Source: JADJLQ01 sp034439915 (lineage in GTDB: Bacteria; Bacteroidota; Bacteroidia; Chitinophagales; Saprospiraceae). Taken from it: a stretch of 64,000 nucleotides of DNA. This document shows positions 1 through 8,877 of this stretch, piece by piece. Location: assembly GCA_034439915.1 (NCBI GenBank), contig JAWXBI010000176.1, positions 1 through 64,000 of the forward strand, written 5' to 3'. Both the position numbers and the translations under genes were made by a program. The number at the start of each line of letters is the position of its first letter. Positions within the stretch are counted from its first letter, which is position 1. The notes under the pieces were generated by a model that worked only from the letters and a program-made list of their open reading frames with translations, searched no databases and was not told where the DNA came from.

Positions 1-92
1 CTAACCAACTAACCAACTGACCAACTAACCAACTAACCAACTGACCAACTAACCAACTAACCAACTGACCAACTAACCAACTGACCAACTGA
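1..92. repeat. 8-bp tandem repeat array, CCAACTRA
   Basis: Eleven complete, uninterrupted copies of CCAACTAA or CCAACTGA run from position 5 to 92, with a partial unit at 1-4, so the array continues beyond the window. The A/G variant follows the order A,G,A three times and then G,G, which gives a 24-bp higher-order period. Only three bases (CCC) separate the last unit from the ATG of the transporter at 96. All three forward frames contain stops, so the array is not part of that coding region. It would form most or all of the nearby 5' leader or promoter. Confidence 0.95.
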
Positions 93-95
93 CCC

Positions 96-1421
96 ATGCC
101 CTCCCGCCCCAACCACTCCACCACTTTCTCCATGGTCATCCTGGCATTTATGTTTTTTGTGTTTGGATTTGTTTCCTGGGTCAATGCTATATTGATTCCT
201 TATTTTAAAATTGCCTGCGAGCTTACTAATTTTCAATCTTACCTGGTAGCATTTGCGTTTTACCTGGCTTATTTTTTTATGTCAGTACCCGCATCCGTTT
301 TATTGGACAGGGCAGGTTTTAAAAAGGGGATCATGATTGGTTTTTTTATAATGTCGGCCGGAGCTTTTATGTTTATTCCAGCAGCTTTTAGCAGGTCTTA
401 TCCCGTGTTTTTATTGGGCCTTTTTATGGTGGGGACCGGACTTGCGCTCTTACAAACAGCAGCTAACCCCGTGGTGACAATGATCGGGCCAATGGACCGT
501 GCGGCTCAACGGTTTAGTTTGGTTGGTATTTGTAATAAAACAGCAGGTATATTGGCACCTTTAATTTTTGCTGCTGTCGTTTTGAAAGTCACCGACAATG
601 AATTGTTTAAATCATTGGATGGAGGCACCTTGTCTTTGACAGAGCGGGCTGATATTTTAGATGCCCTTATACGCAGGGTGATTGTTCCGTATGCCGTTTT
701 GGGGACCATCCTCTTTATCGTTGGATTATTGATTCGGTATTCTCCGTTACCAGAAATCAACACAGAATTGGTGAATAAAGAAGAACTACCTGAATCAGGT
801 TCTCCGAAGAACAGCATTTTTCAATTTCCGTACTTAATCCTGGGCGCTCTGGCGATATTTTTCCATGTCGGGTCACAGATCATAGCCATTGACACCATTA
901 TCAGTTATGCCAACACCATGGGGCTAAGTCTGTTGGATGCCAGGTCATTCCCTTCCTATGTATTGGGCGCCACGCTTTGTGGTTATTTAATCGGACTGGT
1001 GGTCATTCCAAAGTTTATAAATCAACAGAATGCACTGCTGGTTTGCACCCTTACCGGTATGGTATTTTCTCTTGGAGTTTTATTCTTTAGGGGACAGGTA
1101 AACGTCCTGGGTCATCAAACTGATATTTCTATCTGGTTTTTGGTTGCATTGGGTTTACCCAATTCTTTAATCTTTGCCAATATCTGGCCCCTGGCCATCA
1201 AAGGCTTGGGTAAATGGACCAAATTGGGATCTTCTATCATGATTATGGGCCTTTGCGGCAATGCCCTCACTCCGTTGCTTTATGGTTATTTTGCCGACAG
1301 ATATGATGTTCGAACAGCCTATTTCATCCTGATACCATGTTATCTTTATCTGATCTTTTATGCTTTATACGGTTACCGGGTAAAATCCTGGAGCCTGAGT
1401 ACCCTGGTTAAGAAGATTTGA
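96..1421 (+). CDS. FHS-family MFS sugar transporter, NagP-like
   Basis: This 441-residue inner-membrane transporter has about 12 hydrophobic segments and belongs to the fucose/glucose/GlcNAc:H+ symporter (FHS) group. The stretch around residues 112-132, with GTGLALLQTAANP followed by VTMIGP, is typical of the family. Its stop lies three bases before nagA, so the two genes should be co-transcribed. That pairing suggests N-acetylglucosamine as the substrate, as for NagP, but glucose or another hexose cannot be excluded from sequence. The ATG at 96 follows the 8-bp repeat directly and no ribosome-binding site is visible; an internal ATG at residue 13 is a possible alternative start. Confidence 0.85.
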   Translation: MPSRPNHSTTFSMVILAFMFFVFGFVSWVNAILIPYFKIACELTNFQSYLVAFAFYLAYFFMSVPASVLLDRAGFKKGIMIGFFIMSAGAFMFIPAAFSRSYPVFLLGLFMVGTGLALLQTAANPVVTMIGPMDRAAQRFSLVGICNKTAGILAPLIFAAVVLKVTDNELFKSLDGGTLSLTERADILDALIRRVIVPYAVLGTILFIVGLLIRYSPLPEINTELVNKEELPESGSPKNSIFQFPYLILGALAIFFHVGSQIIAIDTIISYANTMGLSLLDARSFPSYVLGATLCGYLIGLVVIPKFINQQNALLVCTLTGMVFSLGVLFFRGQVNVLGHQTDISIWFLVALGLPNSLIFANIWPLAIKGLGKWTKLGSSIMIMGLCGNALTPLLYGYFADRYDVRTAYFILIPCYLYLIFYALYGYRVKSWSLSTLVKKI

Positions 1422-1424
1422 AAG

Positions 1425-2609
1425 ATGGATAAAATTATTATCAATAACGGCAGGATCATCACTCCCTTCCGGATCATAGAACACGCCCATGTGATCGTAG
1501 AAAATGGCATGATTACCCGGATAGGTACAGGTCCATTCAAAGAAAATGGAGGAATGGTCATCGATGCACAAAATCATTTTGTAGCTCCCGGATTTATTGA
1601 TCTACACCTGCATGGGGGAGGTGGGCATGATTTTATGGACAATACGGTAGAAGCCTTCCTGGGTGCAGCCACACTCCATGCTTTGCACGGGACCACAGCC
1701 ATGGTTCCCACTACATTAACTTCAGAAACAAAAGACCTGATCGAACTCTTTTCTATCTACCGACAAGCTAAAACTGAAAACATCTCTGGTTCTCAATTTC
1801 TGGGTCTTCATATCGAAGGCCCGTATTTTGCAATGAATCAAAAAGGGGCTCAGGATCCCAGGTACATCAGACTTCCTGATAAAAAGGAATACAATCATAT
1901 TTTAAGTCAATCGAACGATATACTGCGATGGAGCGCTGCACCTGAATTGGAAGGTGCAATGGAGTTTGCCCGGGCATTAATTTCAAAAGGTATATTGCCT
2001 TGTATTGCTCATTCAGATGCTACCTCTGAGGAAGTAACCATCGCCCTGGAGCATGGTTACACCCACCTTACCCATTTTTATTCAGCCATGTCGGGAGTGA
2101 TGCGTCGCGATGCATATCGATATGCCGGCATCATTGAGAGCGGGTATTTACTGGATCAGTTAACCTTAGAAATCATAGCCGATGGATCCCATCTGCCTGC
2201 CGATTTGCTGCGATTGATTTACAAACTCAAAGGACCCTCTAAGACTGCGCTGATCACTGATTCCATGAGGGCTGCAGGAATGGGCCCCGGTGAAAGTATA
2301 CTGGGCAGTCTCCACGATGGGATTAGAGTGATCGTAGAAGATGGAGTAGCCAAATTGCCGGACCGGAGTTCTTTCGCCGGCAGCGTGGCAACAGCGGATT
2401 TGTTGGTGCGCAATATGATTAATCTGGCCGGTGTACCTTTAGTTCATGCCATTCAGATGATGACTTCTACCCCGGCTCAGATCTGTAAAATAGATCATCG
2501 CAAAGGCCGGCTGTGCCCGGGGATGGACGCCGATATGGTTATTTTTGATGAGGATATAAATATCCAATCGACCATAATCAATGGAAGGATAGTTTTCAGT
2601 CGCATTTAA
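1425..2609 (+). CDS. nagA: N-acetylglucosamine-6-phosphate deacetylase
   Basis: This 394-residue amidohydrolase removes acetate from GlcNAc-6-P to give glucosamine-6-P in the cytoplasm. The metal and active-site motifs are all present: the HxH-type motif DLHLHG (His61, His63), HIEGPYF (Glu131), IAHSDAT (His196), THLTHFYSAM (His214, His217) and the catalytic Asp in ITDSM (Asp279). These positions match the E. coli enzyme (382 aa) closely. The gene starts three bases after the FHS transporter stop, so uptake and first catabolic step are coupled. No glucosamine-6-P deaminase or GlcNAc kinase is in the window. Confidence 0.95.
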   Translation: MDKIIINNGRIITPFRIIEHAHVIVENGMITRIGTGPFKENGGMVIDAQNHFVAPGFIDLHLHGGGGHDFMDNTVEAFLGAATLHALHGTTAMVPTTLTSETKDLIELFSIYRQAKTENISGSQFLGLHIEGPYFAMNQKGAQDPRYIRLPDKKEYNHILSQSNDILRWSAAPELEGAMEFARALISKGILPCIAHSDATSEEVTIALEHGYTHLTHFYSAMSGVMRRDAYRYAGIIESGYLLDQLTLEIIADGSHLPADLLRLIYKLKGPSKTALITDSMRAAGMGPGESILGSLHDGIRVIVEDGVAKLPDRSSFAGSVATADLLVRNMINLAGVPLVHAIQMMTSTPAQICKIDHRKGRLCPGMDADMVIFDEDINIQSTIINGRIVFSRI

Positions 2610-2764
2610 TGTTTTTTTTTTATTTTGAGGTATTCGAGAAAAATCCGGGGTACCGTCTCCAAGCAAATCAGATGGGCTCAGAATTAAAGCTTAATTTTGT
2701 TATCGAAGGCATCATTCAGTTTTTCCTGCTTTATTTTTTCAATTAAACCCTTACCCTAACCCTT

Positions 2765-5470
2765 ATGAAACGATTCATTAACCTTGGTCTCTTTCTAATC
2801 CTGTCCTTTTATATCACCACATTGTCCGCCCAACGGACCGTGACTGGTAAAATACAAGAAGCTAATGGTCAACCGATTATTGGAGCCACAGTAATGGCCC
2901 AGGGTACTTCATTGGGAACGACTACCAATGAGTCCGGTGTGTTTACGCTCCAGATACCGGCCAATGTTAATTCCCTCACCGTCAATTATATCGGCTATGC
3001 TCCAAAAGAAGTTTTTATTGGCGATGAGTTGACGATCGATATTGTTTTGGAAGAAGGAAAAATCCTGGAAACGGTTTTCATCATTGGTTCCCGTTCGACT
3101 GCTGCCCGTACAAAGACAGAAACAACCGCACCGGTCGATGTACTCAATATTACCGAACTGGTAGCCACAGGTCAAACGGATCCTACCCAAATGTTACATT
3201 ATATAGTACCCTCCTTCAATTCCGGACGCCAAACAGTCGCAGATGGTACCGATCATATCGACCCATCTACCCTTCGGGGATTAGGGCCCGACCAGGTCCT
3301 TACTCTGTTGAATGGCAAACGCCGTCACAATCAAGCGCTCATCAATATCAATGGCACGATCGGACGAGGTTCAGTAGGTACCGACATGAATGCTATTCCT
3401 TCCGCTGCCATTGAAAGACTGGAAGTATTGAGGGATGGGGCCTCGTCTCAATACGGTTCAGATGCTATTGCCGGTGTTATAAATGTAGTAATGAAAAATA
3501 CCCCTGGCACAACGATTACCGGACATGTCGGTAGTTATAATACCCAATACGAATACCTATTTGGTAAAAATGATAAACGAAAAATGACCGACGGTGAAAC
3601 CGTGCAACTCAGCGCTTACCATGGCATGGCCATCGCAAAAGGCAAATTTTCAGTTGCCCTTGAATTTAGGGATCGAAAAGCATCTAATCGTTCCGGCGAT
3701 TTTTTGGGTACGGTATACCATGGAACCAAAGCCACAGATGATTCATTGATCAATGCCAGAGGTGGTTTTGACCGGACTTTTAATATGCAGGTAGGCAACG
3801 CAGCTTCCCGGAATATTCTTGGATTTGTTAATTATAATTTGCCCATAGGAACTAATAAAGAACTATATATCAATATGGGCGGGGCTTCCAGGAAGGGCTC
3901 AGGTAAAGGATTTTACCGGTATCCTAAACAAACTACACAAGTGATTCCAGAATTGTATCCCATGGGTTTTCTGCCGGAAATCCATTCAACTATAGGCGAT
4001 TACTCAGCATTGATTGGATTAAAAGGGATTGTGTCAAATGGCTGGCGATGGGATTTGAGCAATGTATTTGGGACGAATCGATTCCGTTATGATGTAAAGA
4101 ATTCAAACAATGCATCTCAATTTGCCTTAAAAACTGCTGCACCCACTGAATTTTATGCCGGGACACAACAGTTTTCCCAAAATACAACCAATTTTGAACT
4201 ATCTAAAGCCTTGAAAAGCAATGCAGTCCGTAGCCTGAACCTGGCATTAGGACTTGAACTTAGGATAGATAATTTTAAAATAGAAGCCGGCGAAGAAGCT
4301 TCCTGGAAAAATTACGATTTAAACGCTAAACCGCTTAGGGTCGGTGGCTCCCAGGTATTTCCGGGATTCCAACCGGGAAATGAAGTGAATCAAGGCCGCA
4401 CCGTGGCAGGCGCTTTTATCGATTTGGAATCTGATATAACCGATAAATTTTTAGTTAATGCAGCCGCACGCTTTGAAAACTATAGTGATTTCGGGACCAA
4501 CGCGGCAGCTAAATTAGCCGCACGATACAAATTTGCAGATGCTTTTGTAATTCGCGGCGCATTGAGTAATGGATTCCGGGCACCTTCAGTGCATCAGCGT
4601 TATTTTAGCAATACCAGTACACAATTTGTCGTAGCCAACGGAGTCACGACACCAAATAATGTGGGTACATATCGAAACGACAGCGAAATCGCAAAAGCAC
4701 TCGGCATCCCCTCTTTGGAAGCAGAAAAATCAACCAATATAAGTTTAGGGGTCACCTCGAAATTTGCGAAAGTAGTCAGCCTGACCATTGACGCTTATCA
4801 AATCAATATCAAAGACCGCATTGTCATTACAGGCAATATGTCCCGATCCAATGCATTGATCAATTCATTGCTGATCGCAGGGGGGGCGGCCGCAGATGTC
4901 ACCCAGGTGGCTTTCTTTACCAATGCTATAAATACCAGCACAAGGGGGATCGATGCGGTATTGGGTGCCAGCCCCAAAATGGGTAATGGTTTCCTGGACC
5001 TCACCCTGGCCGCTAACTTTACCAAAAATGAAATTGATGGCCCAATCAAAACAACGGATAAATTGCCGGCAGATGATTTTGGTAAAACATTTTTCAGCCG
5101 TTTGGAAGAGTCCCGGGTTGTGGTCGGGCAACCAAAGAGTAAAATTGCCGCATCCCTGGGTTATCGTATTGTAAATTTTAGTACCCAATTAAGGGCTACA
5201 CGGTTTGGAGAAGTAGCGGTATGGGATAATACCAACATGGTGTTGGATGAAAGCTTTTCTTCCAAAACCATCGTTGACCTGAACCTGAGTTATACTTTCA
5301 AAATAGCGACGCTATCATTAGGATCAAACAACCTGTTTGATGTTTACCCGGATAAAATTAAAAACCTCGGCAATACTTCGGATGGACGGTTTATCTATAG
5401 TAGAAACGTCACCCAATTTGGTTTTGGTGGCCGCACATTATATACTGCTTTGAAGATTGATATAAAATAA
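2765..5470 (+). CDS. TonB-dependent outer-membrane receptor
   Basis: This 901-residue protein has a signal peptide ending near residue 22 (TLSAQ), a carboxypeptidase-regulatory-like beta-sandwich at about 24-105 (TVTGKIQEANGQPIIGATV), a plug domain at about 120-240 (LRGLGPDQVLTLLNGKRRH, DGASSQYGSDAIAGVINVVM) and a C-terminal beta-barrel. It would take up a bulky ligand using TonB energy. No SusD partner follows, so it is more like a siderophore- or vitamin-type receptor than a SusC, but the substrate cannot be read from sequence. A 155-bp gap separates it from nagA, so it probably has its own promoter. Confidence 0.9.
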   Translation: MKRFINLGLFLILSFYITTLSAQRTVTGKIQEANGQPIIGATVMAQGTSLGTTTNESGVFTLQIPANVNSLTVNYIGYAPKEVFIGDELTIDIVLEEGKILETVFIIGSRSTAARTKTETTAPVDVLNITELVATGQTDPTQMLHYIVPSFNSGRQTVADGTDHIDPSTLRGLGPDQVLTLLNGKRRHNQALININGTIGRGSVGTDMNAIPSAAIERLEVLRDGASSQYGSDAIAGVINVVMKNTPGTTITGHVGSYNTQYEYLFGKNDKRKMTDGETVQLSAYHGMAIAKGKFSVALEFRDRKASNRSGDFLGTVYHGTKATDDSLINARGGFDRTFNMQVGNAASRNILGFVNYNLPIGTNKELYINMGGASRKGSGKGFYRYPKQTTQVIPELYPMGFLPEIHSTIGDYSALIGLKGIVSNGWRWDLSNVFGTNRFRYDVKNSNNASQFALKTAAPTEFYAGTQQFSQNTTNFELSKALKSNAVRSLNLALGLELRIDNFKIEAGEEASWKNYDLNAKPLRVGGSQVFPGFQPGNEVNQGRTVAGAFIDLESDITDKFLVNAAARFENYSDFGTNAAAKLAARYKFADAFVIRGALSNGFRAPSVHQRYFSNTSTQFVVANGVTTPNNVGTYRNDSEIAKALGIPSLEAEKSTNISLGVTSKFAKVVSLTIDAYQINIKDRIVITGNMSRSNALINSLLIAGGAAADVTQVAFFTNAINTSTRGIDAVLGASPKMGNGFLDLTLAANFTKNEIDGPIKTTDKLPADDFGKTFFSRLEESRVVVGQPKSKIAASLGYRIVNFSTQLRATRFGEVAVWDNTNMVLDESFSSKTIVDLNLSYTFKIATLSLGSNNLFDVYPDKIKNLGNTSDGRFIYSRNVTQFGFGGRTLYTALKIDIK

Positions 5471-5573
5471 AACCTGCCCTGTTGAACTACGCTGCCCATT
5501 AAACAGATTAAAGACTACGCCTCAGAAATTAATTGACTTACAACGTAAGAACCTATATTTTTAATTCTGTAGC

Positions 5574-6335
5574 ATGGGATCCTTATCTGGTAAAAATGTT
5601 TTCATCACCGGCACCTCACAAGGCATAGGGGCAACAATTTCAAAACTATTGATCGATGCCGGATGCAATATCTGCATGCATTATTACCGGTCCGGTGAAG
5701 TACCGTTCAACCTTCAAAAACAGGCTCAAACAAAAGGCCTTAAAGCTGCCTGCATCCAGGCTGACCTGACCAAAAAATCAGAAGCGGTACAATGTGTAAA
5801 GTCGGCTGCCAAATTTTTAAAATCGTTTGATGTCCTCATCAACAACAGCGGCAGTCTCGTGGAAAGAAGAACCTTGGCCGAAATCGATAATGAATATTGG
5901 AACGCCTTAATGGACATAAACCTGAAATCCATGATGCTGGTCACGCGCGAAGCTCTTCCTCACCTTAATAAAACGGAGGGGTCAAGCATCATCAATATGG
6001 CCTCCCTGGCAGGGCGTAAAGGGGGCCATGCCGGTTCCCTGGTATACGCCACCACCAAAGGTGCAGTCCTGACCTGGACCAGGGCTCTGGCCAATGAATT
6101 GGGTCCATTGGGTATCCGTGTCAATGCAGTGGCTCCCGGTTTTATCGAAGGGACTAGCTTTCATCAAACCCATACAACCCCTGAAGCTGCAGCAAAAACA
6201 ATAGATTCTATTCCTCTGGGAAGATCTGGCAAGCCGGAAGATGTGGCTAGAGCCGTGGTTTTCCTGGCTTCGGAATACGATGGGTTTATTACGGGAGCTA
6301 CCCTGGACATCAACGGCGGTATTTATTCGGCCTGA
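5574..6335 (+). CDS. SDR-family NAD(P)-dependent oxidoreductase
   Basis: This 253-residue classical short-chain dehydrogenase/reductase has a Rossmann cofactor motif TGTSQGIG (residues 12-19), an NNSG variant of the NNAG motif (90-93), catalytic Ser144 (NMASLAG) and the YxxxK pair Tyr158/Lys162. The C-terminal segment ITGATLDINGG is typical of FabG-like members. The substrate is unknown; 3-oxoacyl-ACP reductase, sugar or alcohol dehydrogenase activities are all possible. It follows the TonB receptor by 103 bp on the same strand but may be independently transcribed. Confidence 0.9.
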   Translation: MGSLSGKNVFITGTSQGIGATISKLLIDAGCNICMHYYRSGEVPFNLQKQAQTKGLKAACIQADLTKKSEAVQCVKSAAKFLKSFDVLINNSGSLVERRTLAEIDNEYWNALMDINLKSMMLVTREALPHLNKTEGSSIINMASLAGRKGGHAGSLVYATTKGAVLTWTRALANELGPLGIRVNAVAPGFIEGTSFHQTHTTPEAAAKTIDSIPLGRSGKPEDVARAVVFLASEYDGFITGATLDINGGIYSA

Positions 6336-6909
6336 TGGAACACTGACATCGAATTAGGGTTTGCTGATAAATATCTAATTCAATTAAAATCAACAACATA
6401 TCAGAGCAATTATTGAAATTAATGCAAGGCAATAGGCGATTATTCCCTTAAAACCTGCATTTGAAATTGATATAGGAGTTGGATGTGCAATGTTTTGATT
6501 TGAAATCCAAGTTTTCTTTAACCCACATTGCAGCTAAGTGGTGTAAAACGTTGATTTTGTGTGGTGTTTAAATTTTCCAGTATTGTTGGGGGTACTACAG
6601 ATTTTAGCCGATTAAACGGTTTGATTTTAAATTGCAGTGCATTGTAGATTTGAGTTACCCATGCGCATCGCTAACGGAGCGTCTCCTCCTGACCGATCGG
6701 GACTCGAACTAATATTTAGTTTGCTTTTGGGTCACCCCATATACTCTGGACTTATAACCTTGTCTAATTAACTTAAACAGCAGGCCCGAATTAATCAATT
6801 GCGGAAATCCTTTTATGAAAATTTGTATCGGCGCAGCGGCTTAGCGGCGGTCTTCAACCGCCAATCCCGGTTTTGAACTGCGTAGATATACCTTTGAAAT
6901 TGCCCACCA
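6336..6909. other. 574-bp intergenic region with no gene recognised
   Basis: This gap lies between two convergent genes (SDR on plus, GH5 on minus). I found no convincing ORF or RNA gene. It holds a small hairpin at 6846-6862, a GC-rich stretch around 6820-6850 (CTTAGCGGC) that resembles part of the repeats upstream of the GH5 gene, and a palindromic CCGATCGG near 6693. A T-loop-like word near 6699-6710 is not part of a tRNA fold. Confidence 0.6.
6846..6862 (-). terminator. Hairpin downstream of the GH5 gene
   Basis: GGCGGT and ACCGCC form a perfect 6-bp stem around a 5-nt loop, 48 bp beyond the stop codon of the minus-strand GH5 gene. There is no following T-run, so it is a weak terminator candidate, or simply part of a repeat. 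Confidence 0.3.
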
Positions 6910-8634
6910 TCAAATCTTCAACACCTTTTCTGAAAAACTCCCCTTCCCATTTACCAACTTAATAACATACATTCCCGGAATCAGGCCGGTAAGATCAACA
7001 GTTTCAGTGGGGTTCCATTTTCTAATTTCCCGGACGAGTCTTCCATCACTGGCCAGTATTCTTAAATGACCAGACTGGTCAATGCCTTCAATCTGAATGG
7101 TTGAAATTGAGGGATTGGGATACACTTTTAAATGAGGTCGGATAGCCGATGAATAAGCCGTGGTCACGTCCATGACTTCCTCCACCTTAACCTGTTGTAT
7201 CGTAATCTTACCGACCTTACTGGCCAAATCAAAAACTATCCGCGCTGCCGGATCACTGGGCGAGGTCATTACAAAGCTATAAATATGATCAGCAACGATG
7301 TTGGTTAATGACATCGATTTGTAACCTGAATAACTGCTCCAGGGCGAAAAATTCATACCGAGGTAATTGGTAATGGAGACCGGAACACTGGCACTGGCTT
7401 TAATGGTGACCTGGTACCGGCTATCTTTTTTAAGAGCAATGTTATTCCGCACCAATTGCACATGCCAGCCATCGTTACTAGGCACGGTCACATCAACTAT
7501 GCCCTGGCCATTGGTCCTGGTCAGGCTGGCTGCTGCATTGGATTGAACGTTCAGGTTCCAGCCATCATTGGGTCCAAAACTACCTTCAAATATGGTAACC
7601 GTAGATTGTTGTTTGGGGGCATACATCGAATCGGTGAGCAGGGCATTGGCAAGACGGGTATTGATTACATTGGTGGCTGGATTAAAAATCCCAAATCCCG
7701 CACTCCACTCCCAATAATTCCAGCTAAAGCCCTGAGATTCAAACCACCTGGCAAGGAAATTGGTCCACCGTACGCGGCTATCCAGATCGGCTTTGGAATA
7801 AGCACCAAACTCACCTACATGAATCGGTTTGTTTATGGATTTGGCAAACTGGATCAGGTAGGCAAAAGAGCTGATGATTTCATTGCGCTCCAGGACTGAA
7901 TTTTCCCATTTTGTACCCAACCATGGAGTCGAATTTTGGACCCATTCCGCTCCCTGGTGAGTAAACGAAAAAGGGTCATAATAATGTACGGTAATGATCA
8001 GATTGGAATCATTGGGCACTACCAGATTGGGTACTCCTCCCAGGCCTCCCCAGGGGGCAATTCCCATAACGACCCCGCGGGTAGGATTGGTTTTTCTGAT
8101 CTCTATCAATGCCTCATTAAATATTTGGTTCCACTTTGGCCCAACCAGATTGGTATTGGGTTCATTCATCACTTCAAAAAGCAACCGTTGATCATAATTC
8201 TTAAAATACGCAGCGATCTGGGTCCATTGGCTCAGGAACCTTGGCTTGACCCCATCAGGGTCCTGAAACATAGCATCGTGGTGATGCATATTAAATAGCA
8301 CGTAGAGGTTTTCAGCCAGGGCTTTGTCAATGACATATTTTATCCTCTCCAGAAAACTGGATTGTATAGTATACGGTGATGACTGTAAAGTCCTGGCAGG
8401 CACATCCCATCGGATAGGAATACGCACATGATTAAACCCCAGTGCTTTTATCCGCTGAAAATAATCATCGCGAAACGGGTTGCCCCATTCACTTTCAGAA
8501 GGAGCTTCAAACATATTGCCCATATTGATGCCTTTGCCCAGCTTTTTATTGAGTTCGTGTATGTTCAGGTTTTGGGCCATCATTGAACCGGATAGAAATA
8601 AGCACCAGCAAAGAATCAAATAGAAGTTGCGCAT
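6910..8634 (-). CDS. Secreted GH5 endoglucanase-like glycoside hydrolase with T9SS sorting tail
   Basis: This 574-residue exported enzyme has a signal peptide ending near residue 20 (SGSMMAQ), then a GH5 (cellulase A type) catalytic domain at about 25-345. The proton donor is Glu158 in MNEPN and the nucleophile Glu275 in VGEFG; HYYDP at 217-221 is also conserved. Residues about 355-495 look like a CBM4/9-type beta-sandwich (DGWNLNVQ, DGWHVQL). The last 70 residues are a Por-type sorting domain (LKVYPNPS ... GMYVIKL), meaning export through the type IX system. The fold is established; the exact substrate (cellulose, mixed glucan, mannan or xyloglucan) is not. Confidence 0.92.
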   Translation of the reverse strand: MRNFYLILCWCLFLSGSMMAQNLNIHELNKKLGKGINMGNMFEAPSESEWGNPFRDDYFQRIKALGFNHVRIPIRWDVPARTLQSSPYTIQSSFLERIKYVIDKALAENLYVLFNMHHHDAMFQDPDGVKPRFLSQWTQIAAYFKNYDQRLLFEVMNEPNTNLVGPKWNQIFNEALIEIRKTNPTRGVVMGIAPWGGLGGVPNLVVPNDSNLIITVHYYDPFSFTHQGAEWVQNSTPWLGTKWENSVLERNEIISSFAYLIQFAKSINKPIHVGEFGAYSKADLDSRVRWTNFLARWFESQGFSWNYWEWSAGFGIFNPATNVINTRLANALLTDSMYAPKQQSTVTIFEGSFGPNDGWNLNVQSNAAASLTRTNGQGIVDVTVPSNDGWHVQLVRNNIALKKDSRYQVTIKASASVPVSITNYLGMNFSPWSSYSGYKSMSLTNIVADHIYSFVMTSPSDPAARIVFDLASKVGKITIQQVKVEEVMDVTTAYSSAIRPHLKVYPNPSISTIQIEGIDQSGHLRILASDGRLVREIRKWNPTETVDLTGLIPGMYVIKLVNGKGSFSEKVLKI

Positions 8635-8685
8635 AATGGTTTCAAATTTAATTGAGTTTTGATAGACCGCCTGTTAAAAAGCCTG

Positions 8686-8846
8686 TAGCGGCTGCTTCAG
8701 CTGCTGGAATTTCGAATTTGCGTTTCTTAGCGGCTGCTTCAGCTGCTGGTTATTTGGGTTATTCGCCCCCATTTTTTACCTCCCTTACGGCTACGCCGCT
8801 ACGAATATCGTGTACTGCGAATAAATTACGCCGCTACGAATATCGT
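8686..8846. repeat. Two pairs of short GC-rich direct repeats
   Basis: A 22-bp word beginning TAGCGGCTGCTTCAGC occurs at 8686-8707 and 8728-8749 (period 42 bp). A 20-bp word beginning TACGCCGCTACGAATA occurs at 8792-8811 and 8827-8846 (period 35 bp). Both pairs are exact. They lie in the 243-bp region between the divergent GH5 and MFS genes and so overlap any promoters there. A 73-codon open frame across them is a by-product of the repeats. Confidence 0.85.
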
Positions 8847-8877
8847 AATTTGTCCCTTCGATCGACTTCTTAGATTA

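Noticed and set aside
6691..6711. T-loop-like word GGACTCGAAC suggesting a tRNA on the minus strand
   Set aside because: Neither a matching T-stem nor acceptor, D or anticodon arms can be drawn around it.
8652..8873. 73-codon open frame upstream of the ACS-family transporter
   Set aside because: It is made of the duplicated GC-rich words and has no protein features of its own.
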